Assembly (NCBI GenBank): GCA_934045905.1
Contig: OW203769.1
Coordinates: 28,384,817 to 28,448,816, forward strand
Length of the DNA stretch: 64,000 bases
Direction: 5' to 3'
Source of the DNA: Leuctra nigra
Taxonomy: Eukaryota; Arthropoda; Insecta; Plecoptera; Leuctridae
Part shown: positions 42,922 to 54,105 of the stretch, piece after piece
How positions within the stretch are numbered: the stretch's first letter is position 1
How the letters are laid out: each line of letters starts with the position of its first letter
The notes under the pieces: model-generated
What the model was told of the DNA's origin: nothing
The model's input: only the letters and a program-made list of their open reading frames with translations
The model's database searches: none
Position numbers and translations under genes: made by a program

Positions 42922-42933
42922 TGGCGCCCAACG
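42922..42933 (+). promoter_or_regulatory. Primer-binding site, tRNA-Lys-like
   Basis: TGGCGCCCAACG directly after the LTR. TGGCGCC(C) is the usual start of a site complementary to the 3' end of tRNA-Lys in many gypsy-type elements. Confidence 0.75.
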
Positions 42934-42981
42934 TTTTGCGAATTAAAAATCCCGCGATTATAAAATTTTGCACGTGTTATC

Positions 42982-43998
42982 ATGGAAGTACACGCGATGA
43001 TGACACGGATGGAAGAAATGTTTTCCTGGATGGAGAAGAGGTTCGAGGTGTTCGACCAGAGGTTCGACAGCCTGGAGAAGAAGACGGAGGGACTGGAGGA
43101 GAGAATGGAGGGACTGGAGAAGAAACCATGCAGTGAGTTTATTGAACTTAAAAAGAACATGGATACTCAAAGGGATCGTTGTAAAAGTGCAGTGGAGACC
43201 CATAGTGCGGGAATTCGAGTAAAAATTGAAAAGGTTGAAGCAAGTGTGGATGAGACATTGAAGAGAATGGAGGAGGTGGAAGACTTGCTGAACTCGCACG
43301 GAACCAAGACAGGTGTGTACGGCGACGTCATCGGCAGTCTCATTGATGCTGTCAAGAGAGAAGAGATTACGTTCAATGGGGTAAACGACGAAACACATGT
43401 TCTCGAGTACTTCAGACTGCTAGAGATTAAGTTCAAGCACGTGAAGATTGAAAGCTATCAAAAACTCGCGGTTGCTGCTGCAGGTCTACGAAAAGAAGCG
43501 TTGGTGTGGTTCCGAGAGCAAGAGTTTGAGCAATATGAAGAGTTCAAGAAGAAAATTTGTGAAACTTTCTGGGGACGGAGAGAGCAGTGGAAACTGACGG
43601 ACAACATTGCTCGGGGTCGGTATGAAGGCGGTGTGTCCATGAGCACATACTTTAAAAAATATGTGAGGCTGGCCAAGTACCTGGACATGCCAATGACGGA
43701 CGAGTACATCGCTCAGCAACTGATAAGACATTTCCCGTGGCGCATGAAAGAAATGCTAATTCAACATAACAGAAGTTCGGCAAATATTCTCGAGGTGCTA
43801 AAGGAATGCGAAGCAGAGGGGCTGCAGTGCTCTCAGTTCCAAGGTGCAGCTAATCGAAGAGGCGGAGGTCAAGATCGAAATGTCCAACAAAACGCATTAC
43901 ACGTGGAAAATAGCCGTGGACGGGGAGGTGGCGGACGAGGATCTGATGCGGGACGCGTATTTCCAAAGTATACCCAGCCCCAGCGCACCGTCGACTGA
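42982..43998 (+). CDS. Gag-like protein of a gypsy-type LTR retrotransposon (C-terminus replaced)
   Basis: 338 codons from ATG, about 50 bp after the primer-binding site. Residues 1-110 are charged and coiled-coil-like (MEEMFSWMEKRFEVFDQRF, repeated EGLEERMEGLEKK). Residues about 130-280 resemble a retrotransposon capsid (ALVWFREQEFEQYEEFKKK, GGVSMSTYFKKYVRLAKYL, QQLIRHFPWRMKEML). A glycine/arginine-rich tail (RGRGGGGRGSDAGR) follows. No CCHC knuckle and no protease/RT downstream. The last 14 or so codons lie in the arm of a foldback element, so the natural C-terminus is lost. In active relatives it packages element RNA in particles. Confidence 0.85.
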   Translation: MEVHAMMTRMEEMFSWMEKRFEVFDQRFDSLEKKTEGLEERMEGLEKKPCSEFIELKKNMDTQRDRCKSAVETHSAGIRVKIEKVEASVDETLKRMEEVEDLLNSHGTKTGVYGDVIGSLIDAVKREEITFNGVNDETHVLEYFRLLEIKFKHVKIESYQKLAVAAAGLRKEALVWFREQEFEQYEEFKKKICETFWGRREQWKLTDNIARGRYEGGVSMSTYFKKYVRLAKYLDMPMTDEYIAQQLIRHFPWRMKEMLIQHNRSSANILEVLKECEAEGLQCSQFQGAANRRGGGQDRNVQQNALHVENSRGRGGGGRGSDAGRVFPKYTQPQRTVD

Positions 43999-44734
43999 TT
44001 GGTGTGTCTTGGTCACGTGGTCTTAATTAAATGATCACATAGGTTGCGAAACTGAAAGTTATCTGTCAAAACATCTCAACCCAGATCTCAACACCATCTC
44101 AACAGCCACGCACTAAGAAAAAGTCTTCGAAATGTATAATGAGAGAAAATCCTTTGATTGATATCTGTCCATATTGAGACCTACAATCCTATTGAAATCG
44201 TTTTACTATCCTTTCGTTATTACTAACTATTATTGAAGAAATCTATGGCGCTATCTTCTAAAGTTCAACGTAAGCTGCAAACTATTTATTGGTGCGAAGA
44301 AACGTTGACATTGTGACATAATGCATAACTCTGACACAAATAGATTGTGTCACTCATCTACATGTGTTAAGATTATTCACCCGCAATTTGAAAAATAGTA
44401 AATATCAGTCACTGAAAGTGTGGTGTGAACTGACACTGACGATTGTGAGGTTAAAAAGTGTCCAACTTGTTAGTCTTCTATGGAAGCAACTATACTAATG
44501 GGCTATTGAGAAAGACAATACGCAAACACTTTAAGATGCACATTTAATACGTATCATCTTCGTTTCCTCCGTGGATAACTTAACTTATTTATCTTTGACA
44601 GTGATGGGTTGAGATGTTTTGACAGATAAGTTTCAGATTCGCAACCGAGGTGATCATTCAACCATCGACCACGTGACCAAGACACACCAATCAGTCGACG
44701 GTGCGCTGGGGCTGGGTATACTTTGGAAATATGC
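43955..44734. mobile_element. Foldback element, about 128 bp arms, inserted at the end of gag
   Basis: The left arm (43,955-44,082) starts with TATTTCCAAAGTATACCCAG and ends ACATCTCAACCC. The right arm (44,606-44,734) is its complement with few mismatches. A loop of about 520 bp carries no gene. The arms contain CACGTG. A 65-codon frame at 44,619-44,816 is the arm read in reverse, not a gene. Confidence 0.85.
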
Positions 44735-45379
44735 CACCCGGTATAATCGGATCTCTAATAATAGGTCCCTCAAAAGTTGCGCTAAAGAAAAATTAAAAAA
44801 CGAACATATGTCATAATCACATTCCTAATTACCAATTCATAAATATTTTTCACATATTCTGAGAGGCACTTGTGTAACAATAATATCAGAAACTTATGGT
44901 CAGCTATTTGACAGATCCATACCTTTTCAGAGAGAGGGTAGAAGAGGGACTAATCATCCATTGTTTGACTTCCGTCGCTCGCGCTGACAGGTCGAGAGAA
45001 GGGGCGACGAGATCTTAATCTCTGATTCTATGCAAAACTTGCATTTACGGGGTTGATTAACTGGTCAGAATGATGAGAAACATGACCACTCTCTAAGACG
45101 GTCTGAGCCGGACTAAATGCAAAACCCGAAATTCACCGTTATTTTCAAAATGGCGGCCTTCAGAGAACCTTAAAGCTGAAGTAATGCAGGCTCTTCGTCC
45201 ACCTGATGGGGTGTATGATGACAGTGATGACAACGAAACTTGAAAGTAGAATCTAAGCACTCTGGTTCAAGCAAATCAGATTCAGTTGGCAGATCAATGA
45301 ATGTACCGTGAATTCGATACTTCTCCATCAATCTCTGTGAACAGATATTCAAAACACTTTAAATAGCAATAAGTCTGTA
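44735..45379. other. No gene recognised
   Basis: Unassigned DNA. A small minus frame at 45,170-45,352 has no motif. Confidence 0.4.
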
Positions 45380-46038
45380 AATTCTTGACCGATTGGACTG
45401 GAAATGTGTGAAGTATGAGTTGTTTCATTTGCTATCTTGTCGAAACGTTGCTTCTAATATAGCTGTGAAATACGATCCATATTCAAAAATAAATATATAT
45501 GCTTATATGTAGGTATAAATATACATAATACATACCTTGTGAATTGCAATATAATCCACACAATCAACATGAATGTGTTTTTCATTGAAACTGAGAATAG
45601 CCATCAATACACTTTGGTACAAAAAACAATCCAGAAAGCAGTAGAATTTCCCGATACCTTCAATTCTGACAGTTTCAAACATTGAAAAATGTCAATAAGT
45701 GCATAAGTTATCTAATATTGATTGGGCTGAAAACTTGTAAAACAATCGAAAATGGCAGTCTTATTGTCCATGTAAAATTCGAACTTAATCGGAGCATTTA
45801 GATTTTCGGCCAATCGGGAGATATTTAATTTTTTTAACTAATCAGAGGTCAGCTCTCAAAAACTATACACGATTAAGTTAGAATGGTATTAGTGTGCAAA
45901 ATTTCACCTCGATCGGAAGAAAATTGTGACCTGTGCCGTCGGGCCAAACACAAAAAACCCAAATAGCTAAAAAAAAAAACACACACAGAGAAAGTGTCCC
46001 AAAGTGCAGAATGGAGACGGTCGCTGCTTTAGCTCATT
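45380..46038 (-). mobile_element. Helentron-like element, copy L (3' end missing, diverged)
   Basis: The minus-strand 5' end reads GAGCTAAAGCAGCGACCGTC near 46,038, a decayed form of GAGCGAGCGAAGCGAGCG. The body has CGATCGGAAGAAAATTGTGACC. No hairpin terminus is found. Confidence 0.45.
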
Positions 46039-46126
46039 AATAGGAAATGTATAAATACCATTACAATGTTGTCTATTTCAACTATTTAGTATATTAAAAA
46101 AGAAAATTATAAGCTAAAAGAATTTA

Positions 46127-46911
46127 CTAGGAAAACGCTCAGTGTAACGCGTTGGTGAGCGAGCACGGGGACGTGCAAATTCTCGAACCGGAAATGCGTA
46201 CACAAGCACAGAAAACATATACATCCATATTGAATTGAAATATGATCACTCAATCAACACAACATGCTTTTCATTGAAACTTGAAAATAACATCTAAGCA
46301 TCCTGGTCAATATAGCAAATCAGATGCAATTCAAGTGGCACTGGAAAACATTCATTTTGATACTTCATTGCTGACGGATATGAAAAATGTTAATAAGCTC
46401 ATACGTTCTTAACTGATTGGGATGAAATTTTGTAAAATAAGAGACAATGTTGGTTTTAATAATCATGCAAAATATGAGTTTGATCTGAATTATCGAAGAC
46501 CGTTTTCATTTTTCAGCCTATCAGGAGATATTTATTTAAATTTTAACCAATAAATGGATTTCAAAAAAATTATGGTCTTCAAACAGAGAAGACTGGCTTT
46601 ACATGTGTGCAAAATTTCAGCTATATCAAAGAAAAACTCTGACCTGTATAGCCAAAATATGAGTTTGATCAGAATAATCGAAGACCGTTTTCATTTTTCA
46701 GCTTATCGGGAGATATTTATTTAAATTTTAACCAATGAATGGATTTAAAAAAAAATTGGGGCCTGCAAACAGAGAAGGTTGGTTTTACATGTGTGCAAAA
46801 TTTCAGATCGATAGGTGAAACGGTGCGACCTGTGTATCGTCTATTAACAGACAAAAGAAAACAGAAGTCCGTGCCAAAAGAGCCAAAAGGAGACGCTCGC
46901 TTCGCTCGCTC
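46127..46911 (-). mobile_element. Helentron-like element, copy J (full-length)
   Basis: 785 bp. 5' end GAGCGAGCGAAGCGAGCG at 46,911 after TT; hairpin and CTAG at 46,127 before T. As in copy F, a body block is duplicated in tandem (two GAGTTTGATC..AAT.ATCGAAGACCG blocks about 220 bp apart). The short frame KEPKGDARFARSI near its 5' end is just the end sequence in translation. Confidence 0.75.
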
Positions 46912-47263
46912 AATTAAACGTGATCATTTATACTTAATAAATTAAAGGAAGCTCTCCAATACTTCAGAAAACCGGTCGATCTAGCCCCCTGAAAATGTCA
47001 ATAAGAGCATACTTTCTTGACTGATTGGGCTGAAATTGAATTTCTGAATTGAATTTCAAGCAGATTAATAGTTTTACGAAATAATTGATCTTCGAAGTTC
47101 TGCGGCCTGATTCCATACAAGAGTTCTTTGCGAAGAAACTGTGAGCCTTTACAGACAATAATTTTGAAATTTGGTTCACAAATTCAATAGATATTAGCGA
47201 AATAAGGTGGTCTTGCCTAGAGGTGCACTTCTAATAGGAAAAACAACTGAAAACCAGCACAAA

Positions 47264-47737
47264 ATGACAGCAATTGGAAAGATTTATGAGACAACTGTCT
47301 TGTTTAGTCAGAAATGCAGGAATCATTGTCTAAATTGTAAGAAGAGGAAAGGTTTGGGGTATCTCTGCACTAAATGCAGTCTACATTGGACGCATTTCGC
47401 ATGTCGCAGTGCTCATCAAGAGTCGGGCAAGAGATCACTATGCAAATTGTGTGCAGCTGGCAGCAAGACTACCCAACAAGATCACCCGCTACCATCAGCA
47501 TCAGCCTCTGATTCTAATCATGCTTTAACCAATGAACTGCAAGAGTTCTTCAATTCACAGATTCAACCAATTTTGGATCAACAGAAAGACTTGCAAGAGA
47601 AAATAAAATCACTGGAACTACAGCTATTGGAGCAGGACATTTACAGTGATAGGACTCCATGCCTAGTTCCATGTATTTTAGGTCATGTAAGTAGTATTCA
47701 TCAAGAATCAAGAGATGAGCGAGACAAAAGGAAAGGT
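47264..47737 (+). pseudogene. LINE ORF1 with PHD finger, N-terminal part (split by insertion)
   Basis: From the ATG at 47,264, cysteines 22, 25, 35, 38, then H44, C47, C60 and C63 give the C4-H-C3 spacing of a PHD finger (HCLNCKKRKGLGYLCTKCSL then HWTHFACRSAHQ). Residues about 89-125 (LTNELQEFFNSQIQPILDQQ onward) look like a coiled coil. PHD fingers are known in ORF1 of CR1-group LINEs. The frame is cut after RDKRKG by a 14.2 kb element and resumes in the same frame at 61,937. Confidence 0.8.
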
Positions 47738-47779
47738 ACCCTGCTTGAAAAAAACATGACATTTCTGATAAAATCTGGA

Positions 47780-49245
47780 GTATTTACCAGACATTCCCAG
47801 TGAATTTCAGACAATCTCAGAATCCAGACACACTTTCACCCGACTCTTCCAGAGTTTACCAGAGTTTACCAGAGAAGCTCGAGACGCCAGAATTATTCAG
47901 GCATAATCAGAATAAACCAGACAAATTAGTCAGACTAACTCAGAGTTTTCCAGATTTCTCCAGACAACCAGAATTAATCAGGCATAGCCAGACTATACCA
48001 GACAAAAGAAGTAAGACTGACTCAGAGTTTTCCAGAAAGGTCAGGAAAACCTTACATAAGAATATATCAGACTATACCAGACAAAATGAATAAAGAGTTA
48101 TCAAGATAGATCCAGACAAATCAAGAAAAAGTAAATAACCAGAAAATATCAGACAAACCAGTAACAAATCTTGCCAGAACTTACAAGACAAAACCAGAAT
48201 GAATCAGACAATTACTTTCACCAGAATATACGAGAAGAAATCAGACATAGTTTTAACCAGATAAACCAGACAATTCCAGAATGACACCAGATCAATTTAT
48301 TCACCAGAAAATCTCAGAACCCTCCAGACAATTATCCAGACAAAACCAGACGATACCAGACCAGCTGTCAGAATACATCAGATCCAGAAAATATCAGAAT
48401 ATACCAGAAGAAATCAAACATAGTTCTAACCAGACTAAACCAGACAATTCCAGAATAATTCCAGATCAGTTTATTTACCAGAATATCTCAGAACTTACCA
48501 GACAATTATCCAGACAAAACCAGACGATACCAGAGCAGCTACCAGAAAACACCAGATCCAGAAAATATCAGAATATACCAGAAGAAATCAGACATAGTTC
48601 TAACCAGACTAAACCAGACAATTCCAGAATGACACCAGACAATAGTTCATTCACCTGAATATCTCAGAACTTACCAGACAATTATCCAGACAAAACCAGA
48701 CGATACCAGACCAGCTACCAGAATACACCAGATACAGAAAATATCAGAATATACTAGAAGAAATAAGACATAGTTCTAACCAGACTAAACCAGACAATTC
48801 CAGAATAACACCAGATCAGTTCATTCACCAGAATATCTCAGAACTTACCAGACAATTATCCAGATAAAACCAGACGATACCAGACCAGCTACCAGAATAC
48901 ACCAGATCCAGAAAATATCAGAATATACCAGAAGAAATCAGACAGAGTTCTAACCAGACTAAACCAGACCATTCCAGAATGACACCAGACCATAGTTCAG
49001 CACCAGAATATCTCAGAACTTACCAGACAATTATCCAGACAAAACCAGACGAAACCAGAACATTTCAGATCCAGAATATACCAGATTATACTACCAGACG
49101 TTTTCAGATACGGTCTATCCGGACCAAGCCAGACGATACCAGAATGAAACCAGACCAGTTCATTCACCAGAATTTACTAGACGTATCAGACACTGTTTAT
49201 CCAGCAAGCAAAATAATGAAAATTCTATTCCATTCTATTCTAAGC
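47780..49245. repeat. CCAGA array, left, forward part
   Basis: CCAGA(C/A) cores mostly 10-12 bp apart. From about 48,270 they form a higher-order unit of about 175 bp, repeated about five times (marker ACAATTATCCAGACAAAACC at roughly 48,325, 48,500, 48,677, 48,855 and 49,027). Open frames such as 48,281-48,658 are by-products of the array. Confidence 0.9.
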
Positions 49246-49254
49246 CAGACGATA

Positions 49255-50160
49255 CCAGAATGGCTGGGTCTGGATAGAACTACTTTTGATTACTTCTGGT
49301 ATAGTTTAGTGAATAAACTGGCCTGGTTTCCTTCTGGTATCGTCTGGATTGGTCTGGATGGACATTGTCGAATACGTCTGGTATATCTGGAAATCTCTGG
49401 ATCTGGTGTATTCTGGTTTCGTCTGGTATAGTCTGGGTAGAACTGACTGGATCATTTCTGATATATTCTGGTGAATGAACTGGTCTGGTTCCATTCTGGT
49501 ATCGTCTGGATTGATCTGGATAGACAATGTCTGAAAACGTCTGGTATTATCTGGTATTTTCTGGATGTGGTGTATTCTGGTTTCGTCTGGTATAGTCTGC
49601 TGGACTGACATGTCTGGTACGTTCTGAGTTAACCTGGTGTTCTAACTGATCTGGTGTAATTCTGGAATAGTCTGGTTTAGTCTGGTTAGACCTATGTCTG
49701 ATTTCTTCTGGTATATTCTGATATTTTCTGGATCTGGTGTATTCTGGTAGCTGGTCTGGGTATCGTCTGGTTTTGTCTGGATAATTGTCTGGTAAGTTCT
49801 GAGATATTCTGGTGAATGAACTGATCTGGTGTAGTTCTGGAATTGTCTGGTTTAGTCTGGTTAGACCTGTGTCTGATTTCTTCTGGTATATTCTGATATT
49901 TTCTGTATCTGGTGTATTCTGGTAGCTGGTCTGGTATCGTCTGGTTTTGTCTGGATAATTGTCTTGTAAGTTCTGAGATATTCTGGTGAATGAACTATGG
50001 TCTGGTGTCATTCTGGTATTGTCTGGCTTGGTCTGGATAGACATTGTCTCAAAGCGTCTGGTATTATCTGGTATGTTCTGGAAATGTTCGTGCGTTCTGA
50101 ATCCTTCTGGTTATGTCTGACATCAGGTCTTGACTATTCTGACTTTATCTGCATAACTCT
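49255..50160. repeat. TCTGG array, inverted partner of the left CCAGA array
   Basis: From about 49,250 the array switches strand. The same higher-order unit runs inverted, with the marker complement (GGTTTTGTCTGGATAATTGT) near 49,770 and 49,945. The left subterminal region is thus itself a palindrome of about 2.3 kb. Confidence 0.9.
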
Positions 50161-50698
50161 GATACAACGGTTTTTTTGAATAATATGATTCATCATTGTT
50201 CTCACGCTGAACTAGATCGAGCTAGTTTTGCATCGACATCAAATCTTCAGTCAGTCAGTCCCCAGTCAGGCGGGTGGAGACTGCTGTGTGAAGTTCGAGC
50301 TGTTTTTTAATCAGTTGTGATTTATGTGACAACGCTCTGTTCTTTACAGTAACTACTGATAGTAAATGCATTCAAATACATTAATCAATTGTTAATGTAT
50401 AATTTTGAAAAACATCATTCTTTTGTTAGTATAATGTACACAGTTTTACGCGGATTCTAAACAGTGAAAAAACACAATTTGGAATACCTATACGATCTCT
50501 CAGGAAAACGGTAAGTGAGCAGTCATTTCAATTATATTATACCTACTCCTTTGAAACCCCCAATTACTGTTACATACAGAGAGCATCTTGCATTGAATAT
50601 TGAGCATTTACCTAACACTTTATTGACAAATAGTAGGTAGTTACAATAATAGCTGGTAAAAATGTCACCCTGCCACCTGCGGCGGAGAGGCACCTATT
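50161..50698. other. Unassigned DNA within the 14.2 kb element
   Basis: No gene or repeat family recognised. Confidence 0.4.
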
Positions 50699-51115
50699 TC
50701 ACGGTAAAATTGCACTTGGATGTTTGACACTTACATGGATGGGCGTCCACAGGGGGAGGGGGGGGGAGGCGCTTGTCTTCCCCCCCCCCCCCTGGATGTC
50801 AGGAAAACATACAATTTGTGTGGTGATCATTTTGTAAACAAAAAATACACAAACAAATAATTTCAAAGTGTCGAAAAACCAAAAAATGCCTGAGGGGCAA
50901 GGTTTGAACATGTCTTCTCCCCCCCCCCCCCCCCCCAAGTGTCAAGTGTCAAATTTATAATTTATAATTTATACAATATTGAATATTTCCACAAAATACA
51001 CCTCATCGTCTCAAAGTGTCGAAAAACCAATAAGTGGGGGGGGGGGGGGGGGGCGCGCTCCCCACACCCTCCCTTAACCCGTTGAAAATACGTTTTCCTT
51101 GCGGACGTCCATGGG
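50699..51115. repeat. G/C homopolymer cluster with inverted flanks
   Basis: Runs of 9-18 G or C at about 50,750-50,795, 50,919-50,936 and 51,036-51,053. The outer words GGGCGTCCACAG (50,740) and GGACGTCCATGGGC (51,100) are partly inverted, which may mark a decayed TIR element. AAAGTGTCGAAAAACCAA occurs twice (50,865 and 51,013). Confidence 0.7.
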
Positions 51116-51445
51116 CAGAAACAAAACCGCAGGGTCTCCCTGAAGGTTGTTTTTAAACCTTTTAAAAACCTTTAGATTTTTGTGTGTGCAATCTGCTGGT
51201 GATAATTAATAATTACAATCAGCTTTGACATTGAAAATGGCATGACATTTTTTATGGTAGGTGATCAATCGATTCTTCATTTTTGGTGTTTTATGATTAT
51301 TAAATCATGCTTGCTTAATTTTGTATTAAACCCCTTTTATTTTTTAGTTGCTGACCTATAAACTTACATTTTCAAAAGAGAACCTACCCACGTTTGCTGT
51401 GTAGTGTATATTTATTGAGCGTTTTCTATACTATTTTACAATAAG

Positions 51446-51640
51446 CAAAACGGAACCAATCTAAATTTTTGGGTGTTGGTTCCTTTTCACAATTTAAATT
51501 TATACAGTAACAACAATAATTTCACATTGATCAAAACGGAACCAATCCACATATTTGTGGGTTGGTTCCTTTTTACATTATACATTAACAACAATAATTT
51601 CACATTGATAAAAAAAAAGGAACCAAGCTACATTTCATTA
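51446..51640. repeat. Tandem repeat, about 85 bp, with internal hairpins
   Basis: Two full units and part of a third, each with AACGGAACCAAT...GGTTGGTTCC (hairpin) and AACAACAATAATTTCACATT. A short open frame runs through it but has no motif. Confidence 0.8.
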
Positions 51641-52000
51641 ATTTTTGAAGTAACCACAGTATATTTTAAATATTTAGTAATTACAAAAAAATATATAAAA
51701 ACTCTGCCGATCAAACAACAGAAAAATTACTGATTTAGTCCATACATTTAAAAAACTATGAAACTCTCTGCGTTTCTCTCAATATCTCAGTTCATGATAC
51801 CTGGGGTTTGGTTCCTTTTTGCATGTAATTTGTTTAAAACATGGTAAGAGGGAACGTCACAAATTTAATATTTTACTTGATGAATACCAGAAAGTGAAAG
51901 TATCTACAGCCAGTTACTCAAAAAAGTATCTAGATAATGATTTGATAGAAAATTTTACCGTGATTTACCGTGCATGTGCATTAAATTGTAATTATTGAGT

Positions 52001-52208
52001 TAGTACACCCAAAAAAACATAAAACGGTATTTGAAAGAAACGGATTCGCTGCTGGTCAGGTTCCTTGACAATCAACCCTCACCTATCAATCCTCACCTAC
52101 TATAGGTAGATGACGAGTTAGCAGACTTCAACATTTTGATGCCAACACATTTTTTTCAGCCAATCCATTTCTTTCAAATACCGTTTTATCATTTGCTGAG
52201 TGTACCGT
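52001..52208. mobile_element. Small TIR element (ACGGTATTTGAAAG family)
   Basis: The left arm TAGTACACCC...TAAAACGGTATTTGAAAG pairs with the right arm CTTTCAAATACCGTTTTA...GTGTACCGTACC. A one-arm relative lies at 11,014-11,138. Confidence 0.65.
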
Positions 52209-52441
52209 ACCTACACATAATAGGAAATTTTATAAGTGGGAAAATGTGATCGCCTACATTCGTGCATTTCGATATTTAATCAAATTCAACGCGTATTTAA
52301 CAGAAAATACAGTGTTGCGATGAAGAATGGAGGAACAGCGAAGTACAAACATCTCTGTCTTTGAAGGTAGGTAAGTGTATGACCTACAAGTGGGTAAATA
52401 CAGCCCAAGGTATCTAAAATAATTTTACTACCCTTGGGTAA

Positions 52442-52830
52442 AGCCCATTTCACATAAAGCGCGTGCCGCGTTTTGCGATATCGCGTTTTGTCTTTTTTTA
52501 TAACGCCTAGAAGAGGCCGTCGAAAACAGAATGTTGATATAAATTTATTATTCTTGTTAGTAACAATTTGGGTGTTATAATTGGTATGATTAGATGGAAT
52601 AATATGCAGAGGTAAGTAATTATTATCATTATAGTCTTATTTTATAGTTTTCGTAGTCGCACGTGATTAGCTGCTAGGTCGTGACGTCATTTTCGCCACG
52701 CGCGGTACTGAAAAAACCTCCCTACAATCGAGATGGGGCGGCTTAAAAATAAAACGCGTGCGGCGAAATTTTCGGTGGTTTTGATTGGTCAATAAAAAAA
52801 ACGCGAAACGCGCTTTATGTGAAACCGGCT
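52442..52830. mobile_element. MITE, Harbinger-like (TAA target duplication)
   Basis: 389 bp with ends AGCCCATTTCACATAAAGCG and, complemented, AGCCGGTTTCACATAAAGCG. TAA flanks both sides (52,439-52,441; 52,831-52,833). Strikingly GC/CpG-rich ends (CGCGTTT). Not coding. Confidence 0.75.
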
Positions 52831-52833
52831 TAA

Positions 52834-53003
52834 CCCTTTATAGGTTATTGGGACATTATCTTCCCACCATGGTTGTGACCTAAATGTACAGTGGGAAATT
52901 TGCTTCCCACTTTTCCCCGCCTTATATTCATATTGACGACCTTGATAATTGCTTTAATTTTCAGCTCAATAAAATGGGTCCCAGACCAGTGACCTATAAA
53001 GGG
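52834..53003. mobile_element. MITE, piggyBac-like (TTAA target duplication)
   Basis: 170 bp with ends CCCTTTATAGG and complement, flanked by TTAA (52,830-52,833; 53,004-53,007). It abuts the Harbinger-like MITE and shares its TAA, so one inserted at the edge of the other. CCCTT ends with TTAA sites are typical of piggyBac MITEs. Confidence 0.75.
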
Positions 53004-53429
53004 TTAAATGAGTGAACCTGCCTCCTCTAAATATTTTTTTAAAATTTGTGTGAATTTTGTATTCTAGTCGTATAAAGACAAATGTAAATTTACGTATCAT
53101 AAGTTCGTTCTAATGTCATTAGAGGTAAAAGCTTCGGTAGAAGATTATTTGCGAAATCTGAAAATAAAATTTGATGGCAGATCCAATTTTCTTTCACATT
53201 TACATAAATATTTTGTATGGTTCAGCATGTTCAAGTGCATTAATTTGTTGACATATCTCAATTCATCATTGTGAATAAGTTGTACTACCTAAATTGTCAT
53301 GTTAGGCATGCACTCATTTTGAGAAAAAAATACTTACAATACAAAGAAAGTAAGTATATATTTTTTAAATATGAAATTATGATTCAATTGAGAATATCTA
53401 TAGGCAGGGCTATCGTCCAGAGTTGTGGT

Positions 53430-53960
53430 TACTTTTAAAATGTAGCAGTATTACAGTTACAGTTACTTGCTCAAAATTCTAACAGTGTTACAGACAGCTA
53501 CAGTTACAAGGGTTTCAAAAGTAACACCGACAAATATCAGTGTTAAGTTACAGTTACCTACTTTTATATTGACAGCAGTTACTTTCACAGTTACTTTAAA
53601 TTTACTAGCATTTTTCCTTCAAGTTTTTTACTATTGAAGGGATTGAATTGAGTTGTCATTGATAACTGAAAATAGTGAACAGGGCTGACAGGACAAGAAA
53701 AATGTCTAGGCCAAAGGCATTTTAGAATTTTGTTGTAATGCCTTCTCATTCTAGAGCTGATTTTTTTATTTTTTTATTTTTACTGAATTGGACATTTTAC
53801 ATTATTCAGAGATGAATTAAATGCATCACGTTACATTTCACTAAAGTTACTCAAAATTGTAACGGGATAAAAGTTACTGTTTCTATTTTCAATAAAGAAA
53901 GTAACTGAATACAATTACAATTACCTCATTTTTAAAGTAAGTAGTAACATGTTACTTTGT
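53430..53960. repeat. GTTAC/GTAAC-rich stretch
   Basis: The words AGTTAC, GTTACAG and AAGTAAC recur more than 20 times with irregular spacing. No gene. Confidence 0.65.
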
Positions 53961-54105
53961 ATCATGTTACTTCACAACACTGCTCGTCATAGTGTCCATT
54001 GCCAATAAATAAGTAGTAGGTAACTACAGCTGTCGAGCCGTAACTGAGATAATATTCTCAGTTATTAAAGGGGGGGAACCGGGGGGAACGGACACCCCTG
54101 ACTGG

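Noticed and set aside
42958..43731. Minus-strand frames opposite gag
   Set aside because: Shadows of the plus-strand gag frame. The plus strand has the capsid-like motifs, LTR and primer-binding site in the right places.
48281..50044. Several 100-165 codon frames rich in P, D, Q, T and R in the CCAGA/TCTGG arrays
   Set aside because: They arise because the array motifs lack stop codons. With 10-12 bp spacing the frame drifts through all phases, so there is no fixed protein repeat and no gene.
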